NCBI RefSeq assembly: GCF_020886775.1
Contig: NZ_AP024525.1
Span: forward strand, 3,348,001-3,412,000
Length of the DNA: 64,000 nt
Source of the DNA: Sinomonas cyclohexanicum
GTDB lineage: Bacteria > Actinomycetota > Actinomycetes > Actinomycetales > Micrococcaceae
Direction: 5' to 3'
Part shown: in pieces, positions 57,992 to 64,000 of the stretch
Position numbering within the stretch: the first letter of the stretch is position 1
Layout of the letters: each line of letters begins with the position of its first letter
Position numbers and translations under genes: made by a program
The notes under the pieces: generated by a model
Seen by the model: only the letters and a program-made list of their open reading frames with translations
Told to the model about the DNA's origin: nothing
The model's database searches: none

Positions 57992-59035
57992 ATGGCCCGC
58001 ATGAGCACGCGCACTCCGGGGCGTGTCACGATCGCCCACGTCGCCGCAGAGGCCGGCGTTTCCCGCGCCACCGTCTCGAGGGTCATGAACGGGCTCGCCA
58101 CGGTGGACCCCGCCATCGGGGAGCGTGTCCGCGCGGCCGCCGAGAAGCTCAGCTACTCCCCCAACACCGTGGCACGCAGCCTCGCGATCGGCCGCACACA
58201 GACGGTCGCCATCGTGGTTCCGGACCTCGCCAACCCCATGTTCCAGGAGATCCTGCGCGGGCTCTCCCGCGCCGCGGCCAAGGACGGCTACCGGGTCCTC
58301 GTGGCCGACTCGGTCGAGAACCCCGCCGAGGAGCTGATCCTCGCCCGGGAGGCACGACGGCGATGCGACGGCCTCGTGCTCGTCTCGCCGCGCATGGACC
58401 CGGCACAGCTGGACGCCCTGCTTCCGGAGCTCGCGCCCGCGGTCCTCATGAACCGGTCTTCGGGGGTGCCCGGGGTGCCCGTGCTCGCCGTCGACTACGC
58501 GTCCGGGATCCGCAGCATCGTCGCGCACCTGACCCAGCTCGGCCACCGCCGCATCGCGTACCTCGCGGGGCCGAGCGCGAGCCGCGGCGACCAGGCCAGA
58601 CGCGAGGGCCTCGAGCACCCGCTCCCCTCGGCCGCGGGCACCGAGATCGTGGCGGTGCCGTGCGGCGCGATGTTCGAGGACGGCTACGCCGCCCGCGACG
58701 CCGTCCTCGCCACGGGCGCTACGGCGGCCGTGTGCTTCAACGACCTCGTGGCGATGGGCCTGCTCGGGGCACTGCACGAGGCCGGGGTGGCGGTGCCCGG
58801 CCAGCTCTCGGTGACGGGCTTCGACGACATCCAGTTCGCCCGCTACACGGTTCCGGCCCTCACGACGGCGTCCGTCCCGCAGCACGAGCTCGGCGAGCAG
58901 GCGTGGGCGCGGCTCTCGGCCCTCCTCGGCGGCCGAGAGCCCGAGCAGGACGTCCACGTGACCCCGCACCTCGAGCCCCGCGCAAGCACCGGCCCCGCCG
59001 CACGGCCCGGTCAAGCGGCACCCGCTGGGACCTGA
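57992..59035 (+). CDS. LacI-family transcriptional regulator
   Basis: The ATG at 57992 follows GGGAGGAC and gives 347 residues. The N-terminal DNA-binding domain reads VTIAHVAAEAGVSRATVSRVMNG with the hinge helix SPNTVARSLAIG. The periplasmic-binding-protein-like core follows, ending TGFDDIQFARYTVPALTT. The recognition helix (SRATVSR) is of the type that binds AAACCGGTTT-like sites, matching operators at 57946, 60205 and possibly 60262 and 42019. It opens the sugar-acid cluster and likely senses a catabolic intermediate. Confidence 0.93.
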   Translation: MARMSTRTPGRVTIAHVAAEAGVSRATVSRVMNGLATVDPAIGERVRAAAEKLSYSPNTVARSLAIGRTQTVAIVVPDLANPMFQEILRGLSRAAAKDGYRVLVADSVENPAEELILAREARRRCDGLVLVSPRMDPAQLDALLPELAPAVLMNRSSGVPGVPVLAVDYASGIRSIVAHLTQLGHRRIAYLAGPSASRGDQARREGLEHPLPSAAGTEIVAVPCGAMFEDGYAARDAVLATGATAAVCFNDLVAMGLLGALHEAGVAVPGQLSVTGFDDIQFARYTVPALTTASVPQHELGEQAWARLSALLGGREPEQDVHVTPHLEPRASTGPAARPGQAAPAGT

Positions 59036-59036
59036 G

Positions 59037-60200
59037 GTGGCCGACGACGCGTGGTCGGGCTGGCAGCGGGAGGTCGCGGCCGCCGTCGTGCGCACCCGCC
59101 CGCTCTTCGCCGAGCGCATCACCGAGACCGCAGAGGAGATCCGCGACGCGCTCGCCGCGGCCCTCGGGCTCCCCGGCATGCCCACGGATCCGGGCGTCCG
59201 GGTCGAGGGCGAGCTCACGCGCGATGGGCTCGCGGGGACGGAGCTGAGCTGGGACTGCGGCTACGGCCCGCGCACCCGCGCGTGGCTCCTGCGTCCGGCG
59301 GGCGCGACGGGTGATCTGCCGGGCGTGCTCGCCCTGTTCGAGCACGGCGGCGTGAAGATGCTGGGGCGCGAGAAGCTGTCCGACGGCCCCGGGCTCGCCG
59401 GGCCGGCCGCGCGCGCCGCGGCCGGCCACCGGGCGGCGTGCTCCGAGGGCCACGCGTGGGCGGAGGAGCTCGCGCGGCGCGGGGCCGCGGTCCTCGTGCA
59501 CGATGCCTTCGGGTTCGGCTCGCGGCGGCTGCCGGAGGCCGAGGCCTCGCCGCGCACTGTGGGTGCAGCGCTCGCTCAGGGGGCGCTCGCGCGTGCGGGG
59601 GGCGCGCCGTCGTGCGCCTCCGCGGACTCCGCCGCGGATCCCGAGGACCTGCACGCCGCGTTCGAGGGCGAGGCGGCCAAGGCCGCGGGAGTCCTGGGGA
59701 CCTCGTGGGCGGGGCTGCTGGCGGCCGAGGACCTCCTCGCGCTCGGCGTACTCGGGTCTCTGCCGGGGGTCGACGGCGGCAGGCTCGCCGCGGCGGGCAT
59801 GTCCGGCGGCGGTGCGCGGGCAGGGGCACTGCGGGTGCTCGCCCCGCGACTGCGGGCCACCGCGATCGTGGCGATGATGAGCGCGCTCCCGGACCTCATG
59901 GCCTCGCACGCGGACGCGCACTCGTGGACGTGGCTGAGTCCAGGCCTTGGCACAGTGGGCGACTGGCCGTCGGTGGTCGCCTCGTGGACAGAGAACCCGC
60001 TGCTCGTGCAGTACGGGCTGGAGGACCGGCTGTTCCCCCGCGCGGGCATGGAGCGCGCCGATGCGCAGATCCGGCGGCGGTTCGCGCACTTCAGCCGTGG
60101 CGAGAAGTACACGGGGGCCTTCTATCCGTCGGGGCACGTGTTCACCGCGGGCATGCAGGACGACGCCTTCCGCTGGCTGCTGGCGCGGCTCGCGGGATGA
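59037..60200 (+). CDS. Alpha/beta hydrolase (acetylxylan-esterase/dienelactone-hydrolase-like)
   Basis: A GTG start 1 bp after the LacI stop gives 387 residues, so the two are co-transcribed. The nucleophile elbow is AAGMSGGGARAG, a later Asp is in YGLEDRLFP and the His is in YPSGHVFTAG. The sequence resembles large cytoplasmic hydrolases of the acetylxylan esterase/Abhydrolase_7 type. Two dispersed 11-mer copies fall within it, one of them (59606) in a Ser/Ala-rich insert reading GAPSCASADSAADP. Probable role: ester or lactone removal from a plant-derived sugar acid. Confidence 0.82.
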   Translation: MADDAWSGWQREVAAAVVRTRPLFAERITETAEEIRDALAAALGLPGMPTDPGVRVEGELTRDGLAGTELSWDCGYGPRTRAWLLRPAGATGDLPGVLALFEHGGVKMLGREKLSDGPGLAGPAARAAAGHRAACSEGHAWAEELARRGAAVLVHDAFGFGSRRLPEAEASPRTVGAALAQGALARAGGAPSCASADSAADPEDLHAAFEGEAAKAAGVLGTSWAGLLAAEDLLALGVLGSLPGVDGGRLAAAGMSGGGARAGALRVLAPRLRATAIVAMMSALPDLMASHADAHSWTWLSPGLGTVGDWPSVVASWTENPLLVQYGLEDRLFPRAGMERADAQIRRRFAHFSRGEKYTGAFYPSGHVFTAGMQDDAFRWLLARLAG

Positions 60201-60204
60201 TCCA

Positions 60205-60276
60205 CGGGAAACCGGTTGCCCGCACCATTGACGGGGGTGGGACGGCAGGCCTAGGGTAACGAGAAATCGGTTTCTC
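60205..60276 (+). promoter_or_regulatory. Promoter with two LacI-type operators upstream of the M24-family gene
   Basis: CGGGAAACCGGTTGCCCG (60205-60222) lies just upstream of -35 TTGACG (60228-60233). The -10 TAGGGT (60252-60257) is 18 bp on, and GAGAAATCGGTTTCTC (60261-60276), a perfect palindrome, covers the start of transcription. The inner 14-mer of the second operator is identical to the site at 42019-42032. This is a standard double-operator repression layout. Confidence 0.75.
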
Positions 60277-60293
60277 ACTGTGGAGGAAGTCCC

Positions 60294-61478
60294 ATGCCGC
60301 TCCCCCATCCGGACGACGCCGGCGTCGTCGCTCCGCCCTCCGTCCGGCCCGCACCGTCCACTGCCGGCAGCGAGGACAGCGCGGCCCGCGAGCACGCCGA
60401 GAAGCGCCGTCGCGTTTTGGCGCTCCTCGACGCGGCCGGCGCCGACGCCGTCGCCCTCACGTCCCAGACCGCGCTCGCGTGGTACCTGCACGGCGCGCGC
60501 ACCCATGTGAGCCTTGCGGGCGCACCGGTCGCGGCCGCCGTCGTGGGCCGCGCCGGCGACACCGTACACGTCACGTCCAACGAGGAGCACCGGCTCGCGG
60601 CCGAGGAACTGCCCGCGTGGGCCCGGCCGGGTCTGGTCTCCCACCCCTGGCACGGCGACGTCGCCGAGGCCGCCCGGGCGGAAGCCCTCGCTGCGGGCGG
60701 GGTGCCCGAGGAGGCGCTCGACGCCGCGCTCCGGGCCGCCCGGCAGTCCCTCCTTCCCGTGGAGGTAGCCCGGTACCGGGTCCTGGGGCACGACGTCGCG
60801 CGCGTCCTCACGCGCGAGCTCGCCGCCGCGCGCCCCGAGGAACGGGAGCTGGACCTCGCAGCCCGGCTGTCGGCCGAGATCATGGCGCTCGGGGCCGAGC
60901 CGCTGGTGGTCCTCGTGGGGGGCGAGTCTCGCGCGACGCACCGGCACCCCCTGCCGACCCAGGCGGCGCTCGGACGCCGCGCGATGGCGGTGGTGTGCGC
61001 CCGGCGGCACGGGCTCATCCTCAACATCACCCGCTGGGTGCGGTTCGGGCCGCGCACGGCCGAGGAGCGGTCCGCGGACGCGCGCATCCTCGGCGTCGAG
61101 GCCGCGTACCTTGCGGCATCACGGCCGGGTGGCTCGTTGCTGCAGGCGTTCAACGCCGGGACCGCCGCCTACGGAGCGCACGGGTTCGCCCGGGACGAGT
61201 GGACCCAGCACCATCAGGGCGGGATCGCCGGCTACGCGGGGCGGGACCCCCGCGCGCGGCCCGGGCTCGACCTGAGCTTCGGCGCGGACGTCGCGTTCGC
61301 ATGGAATCCGACGGCCGCGGGCTGCAAGGTCGAGGACACGATCCTCAGCACCGGGGCCGGCTTCGAGCCCCTCTCCGCGGATCCCGAGTGGCCGATCGTC
61401 GTCCACGAGATCCCGGCCTCGGCCGACGGCGCGTGGGCGCCCGAGCCCCTCGACCGCCCGGACGTCCTCGAGCTCTAG
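60294..61478 (+). CDS. M24-family (aminopeptidase P/creatinase fold) protein, metal site largely lost
   Basis: The ATG at 60294 follows GTGGAGGA and gives 394 residues. The creatinase N-terminal domain (about 40-170) and the pita-bread domain are both present. The usual ligands are altered: the first Asp is absent in AVVCARRHGLIL, the second is Asn in LNITRW, and the first Glu is Asn in FAWNPT. The His (QHHQGG) and last Glu (KVEDTIL) remain. Like creatinase itself, it may be a metal-independent hydrolase. It is under the double operator and precedes the sugar-acid genes. Confidence 0.8.
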   Translation: MPLPHPDDAGVVAPPSVRPAPSTAGSEDSAAREHAEKRRRVLALLDAAGADAVALTSQTALAWYLHGARTHVSLAGAPVAAAVVGRAGDTVHVTSNEEHRLAAEELPAWARPGLVSHPWHGDVAEAARAEALAAGGVPEEALDAALRAARQSLLPVEVARYRVLGHDVARVLTRELAAARPEERELDLAARLSAEIMALGAEPLVVLVGGESRATHRHPLPTQAALGRRAMAVVCARRHGLILNITRWVRFGPRTAEERSADARILGVEAAYLAASRPGGSLLQAFNAGTAAYGAHGFARDEWTQHHQGGIAGYAGRDPRARPGLDLSFGADVAFAWNPTAAGCKVEDTILSTGAGFEPLSADPEWPIVVHEIPASADGAWAPEPLDRPDVLEL

Positions 61479-61762
61479 CCCCCCACCGAACGTCTGAGGT
61501 CAGCTCCTGAGGGTCAACTTCCGGGAGTCACGTCCCGGGGGTCAGCTCCTGAGGGTACTCACCGGAGCTGCCCTTCAGCGTGGGAGCGCCGCCTTCGGGG
61601 CGCACCGTGGTGACGCGAAGATTCTTCGAACCTTCGCGTCAGGAGGTCCCCCAGAAGTACTCCCACGGGACCTGACCCCCAGGAGGGGCCCCCCAGAAGT
61701 ACACCCACGGGAGCTGCCCTTCGGGAGGTGCCCCCCAGATGGTGACCCCCAGGTAGTGACCC
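61479..61762. repeat. Gene-free gap with degenerate repeats and a terminator
   Basis: This convergent gap has two exact copies of GTCAGCTCCTGAGGGT (61499-61514 and 61541-61556), two of CCCCCAGAAGTAC (61648-61660 and 61690-61702) and several shorter GACCCCCAGG words. A perfect 10-bp hairpin, TGACGCGAAG/CTTCGCGTCA (61611-61641), is the likely terminator. The repeat words resemble those at 30954-31025, so the two gaps belong to one intergenic repeat family. No coding capacity is seen. Confidence 0.75.
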
Positions 61763-63259
61763 TCAGACGGCGCCGCGGGTGAGGCTGCCGTCGATTCGCC
61801 GCGGGATCCCCCGCGGGTTCCCGTCGCGGAGGGCGGCCGGCAGCACCGACGCGGGCGCGTCCTGGAACACGACCGGGCGCTGGAACCGTCGCACGGCCGT
61901 CGCCCCGACCGACGTGTGCAGTGCGGACGTCGTGGCGGGCCACGGGCCGCCGTGGTGCTGCGACCACGTGACCGCCACCCCCGTGGGCCATCCCCCGAAC
62001 AGCACGCGCCCCGCACGCTCCGCCAGCCGGGCCGCGAGCGCGGCCACGTCCTCGTCCGGCTCCGCGTGCAGGGTCGCGGTCAGCGAGCCGCCGACGGCGT
62101 CGAGCACCGCATCGCGCTCGGCCTCCGACCCGTAGCGCACCACCAGCGTCATCGGCCCGAAGCACTCCTCGAGCAGGACGTCGGGGCGCGCGAGGACGCG
62201 GGCGGCGTCGACCGCGAGGACCACGGGGCGGGCCCCGCCGCCCGACGTGTCCTGCCCAGGATCGCCAATCACGGCCGTGGCCCCGCCCTCGGCCACGAGC
62301 CGCCGAAGCCCGGCGGGGAATGCGTCCGCGATCCGCGCCGTGAGCATGGGCCCGCCGGCATGGGCGGCGGCCTCGGCGGCAAGGGCCGGCTCGAAGCCGG
62401 CCCCGGCGGGGACGAGCACGAGCCCGGGCTTGGTGCAGAACTGCCCCACGCCGAGCGTGAACGACGCCGCGAGGCCGGCCGCGAGCTCCGCCGTCCGGGC
62501 CTCCGCGGCGGCCGGCGTCACGACCACGGGGTTGATCGAGCCCAGCTCGCCGTAGAACGGGATCGGGTCGGGCCGCGCGGATGCGAGGTCGAACAGCGCG
62601 CGGCCGCCGGACAGCGATCCGGTGAACCCGACGGCGGTGATGCCGGGCGCCTGGACGAGCGCGTTCCCCGCCGTGCGCCCGAGCACAAGGCCGAACACGC
62701 CGTCGGGCGCGCCGGCCCCGGCGAGCGCGCCGGCAACGATCCGCGCCGTCCGCACCGAGAGCTCGGGGTGTCCCGAGTGGCCCTTGACGACGACGGGGCA
62801 TCCCACCGCGAGCGCGCTGGCCGTGTCCCCGCCGGCCACGGAGAACGCGAACGGGAAGTTGCTCGCGGAGAAGACGGCGACGGGGCCGAGCGGGCGGAGG
62901 ATGCGGCGCAGGTCGGGCTGCGGCGGCATGGCATCCGGCCGCGCCCGGTCGATGATGGCCTCGAGGTACGCGCCGTCGCGCACCACGGACGCGAACAGGC
63001 GCAGCTGCCCGGTGGTGCGGGCCACTTCGCCGGTGAGCCGCGCGGCGGGCAGGTGGGACTCGCGCTCCGCGATTGCGACGAGCTCGTCGCGCGCGGCGTC
63101 CAGCGCCTCGGCGACGGCCTCGAGCCAGGCGGCCCGCTCGCCGTCGGACGCTGCGGCGGCGGGCGCGGCGGCGCGGACGGCGGCACGCACGACGGCGTCG
63201 AGCACCTCGGGCGTCGTGTCCGCGGTGGTCTCGGGGACGAGGAGGGCGGGGGCGGTCAT
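61763..63259 (-). CDS. Aldehyde dehydrogenase (NADP+), 2-oxoglutarate-semialdehyde dehydrogenase type
   Basis: From ATG 63259 the product has 498 residues. It belongs to the ALDH branch with PVAVFSASNFPFAFSVAGGD, FYGELGSINPVVV (in place of the usual ELGGK region) and the catalytic Cys in VGQFCTKPGLV. This branch includes 2,5-dioxovalerate (alpha-ketoglutarate semialdehyde) dehydrogenases, the last step of oxidative pentose or hexarate breakdown. Its start overlaps the dehydratase stop (ATGA). A dispersed 11-mer copy at 63186 encodes AVVR near the N-terminus. Confidence 0.88.
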   Translation of the reverse strand: MTAPALLVPETTADTTPEVLDAVVRAAVRAAAPAAAASDGERAAWLEAVAEALDAARDELVAIAERESHLPAARLTGEVARTTGQLRLFASVVRDGAYLEAIIDRARPDAMPPQPDLRRILRPLGPVAVFSASNFPFAFSVAGGDTASALAVGCPVVVKGHSGHPELSVRTARIVAGALAGAGAPDGVFGLVLGRTAGNALVQAPGITAVGFTGSLSGGRALFDLASARPDPIPFYGELGSINPVVVTPAAAEARTAELAAGLAASFTLGVGQFCTKPGLVLVPAGAGFEPALAAEAAAHAGGPMLTARIADAFPAGLRRLVAEGGATAVIGDPGQDTSGGGARPVVLAVDAARVLARPDVLLEECFGPMTLVVRYGSEAERDAVLDAVGGSLTATLHAEPDEDVAALAARLAERAGRVLFGGWPTGVAVTWSQHHGGPWPATTSALHTSVGATAVRRFQRPVVFQDAPASVLPAALRDGNPRGIPRRIDGSLTRGAV

Positions 63260-64000
63260 GCGTGGTCTCCTAGGGGTGTGGCGGCTGACAGGACGGCGGG
63301 GGCCGCAAGCCGCTCGACGAACTCGAGGCCCAGGCCAGGAGCCGGCTCGAGGTGGACGGCGGCGCCCTTGCGAACGACTGGCGACGGTGCGGCGAGCAGC
63401 CCGAGCGTCTCGAAGGCGGTGTCCTCGACCTCCTCGACGTGCACGGCGCCGGGCAGGGTTGCGGCGAGCTGGGCCGAGAGGTCGGTGAGCAGGTGCGGTG
63501 CGAGCTCCACGGATCCGGACGCCGCGAGCGCCGCGATGCGCCGGAACGGCGTGATCCCGCCGACGCGGATGATGTTCGGCTGGATGATGTCGCACGCGCC
63601 GGCCACGAGGTACTCGCGGAAGCGCTGGAGCGTGTGGAGGTTCTCCCCCACGGCGATCGGCACGGACACGGACCGGCGCAGCTGCACGTGTCCGTCGAGG
63701 TCCTCGGCGCGCAGGGGCTCCTCGAGCCAGTGCAGCCCGAACCGCTCGAGCGCGGCGACGGCCCGCCGCGCGGCGGGCAGGTCCCAGCGCTGGTTCGCGT
63801 CGACCATGAGCCGCCGGTGCGGCCCGAGGACCTCACGCACTGCGGCGACCCGCTCGACGTCCTCCTCGATGTCCGGCCCGCCGACCTTGATCTTGACCGC
63901 GCCGTACCCCGCGGCGACCCACCGGTGGACCTGGTCGAGGAGTTCCTCGAGGCTGTAGTGCAGGTTCACGCCGGACCCGTAGGCGGGCATCGACGCACGA
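63256..64000 (-). CDS. Enolase-superfamily (mandelate racemase/sugar-acid dehydratase) protein, N-terminus outside the window
   Basis: Only the C-terminal 248 or so residues are visible; the frame continues past 64000. The barrel motifs are AVKIKVGGPDIEEDV (second Lys-x-Lys), LMVDANQRWDLP (Asp), WLEEPLRAEDL (Glu), VGENLHTLQRF (Glu) and the late ELAPHLLTDLS (His). This is the mandelate racemase subgroup, which contains most sugar-acid dehydratases. With the adjacent semialdehyde dehydrogenase it suggests dehydration of an aldonic or aldaric acid on the way to 2-oxoglutarate. The specific sugar acid cannot be told. Confidence 0.88.
   Translation of the reverse strand, partial: RASMPAYGSGVNLHYSLEELLDQVHRWVAAGYGAVKIKVGGPDIEEDVERVAAVREVLGPHRRLMVDANQRWDLPAARRAVAALERFGLHWLEEPLRAEDLDGHVQLRRSVSVPIAVGENLHTLQRFREYLVAGACDIIQPNIIRVGGITPFRRIAALAASGSVELAPHLLTDLSAQLAATLPGAVHVEEVEDTAFETLGLLAAPSPVVRKGAAVHLEPAPGLGLEFVERLAAPAVLSAATPLGDHA

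Overview
The window is high-GC DNA (roughly 70% by eye) with dense genes, many GTG starts and 4-bp stop/start overlaps. Menaquinone genes (menB, menE, menA), a Rex repressor, the actinobacterial 30S protein bS22, a CtpE-type ATPase and a phosphatase/ResA/CcdA/ResB/CcsB block ordered as in mycobacteria point to an actinobacterium, most likely a Micrococcaceae member (Arthrobacter/Sinomonas-like). That placement is inference from gene content. I see no rRNA, tRNA, CRISPR array, intact insertion sequence or phage.

Layout. 1-5008: end of PTS enzyme I, HPr, a HAD hydrolase, a beta-propeller lactonase and a CtpE-like P-type ATPase. 5051-16980: a divergent catabolic island. Leftward run an MFS transporter, a complete class I cytochrome P450 system (P450, 3-Cys ferredoxin, ferredoxin reductase) and a TetR regulator. 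Rightward run two phosphotriesterase-family proteins (the first degenerate and frameshifted), an FAD monooxygenase, an HSL-type esterase, a metallo-beta-lactamase-fold hydrolase and a CocE-type hydrolase. A 54-bp inverted-repeat control region lies between them. The substrate is unknown; a lipophilic ester or lactone-forming compound fits the enzyme set.

17158-29380: a permuted class III CoA-transferase, a glutamine amidotransferase, a VOC protein, paaZ, and further on a thiolase/enoyl-CoA hydratase/3-hydroxyacyl-CoA dehydrogenase operon. paaZ and the thiolase operon each have a PaaR-like operator, so this looks like a split phenylacetate catabolic locus. Between them are an SGNH hydrolase with a decayed copy beside it, a GNAT, a frameshifted tyrosine phosphatase and small exported or membrane proteins. 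29435-40626: a CPBP protease, YceI, an ABC-F protein with a possible three-codon leader, a lipoprotein, lysoplasmalogenase, L-lactate dehydrogenase and the menaquinone genes. 40651-44139: a sugar ABC transporter under LacI-type operators. 44220-49126: cytochrome c maturation. 49349-54697: YceI, three Pro/Gln/Tyr-rich membrane proteins, Rex, a glutaredoxin-like protein, HAD-IB and bS22. 54814-57792: a HTH protein, DAHP synthase with an aromatic leader peptide and RNA switch, and glutamate dehydrogenase. 57992-64000: a LacI-controlled sugar-acid cluster (hydrolase, M24/creatinase-fold protein, ketoglutarate-semialdehyde dehydrogenase, enolase-superfamily dehydratase). It shares an exact operator sequence with the 42-kb sugar transporter.

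Window-wide signals: (i) an 11-mer, GCCGTCGTGCG, present 16 times by my count and paired as inverted repeats in several terminators, as DNA uptake sequences are in other bacteria; (ii) a recurring TANNNT-N6-8-start-codon arrangement predicting leaderless mRNAs, three times with the upstream gene's TAG stop forming the first half of the -10 box; (iii) a degenerate intergenic repeat family in gene-poor gaps.
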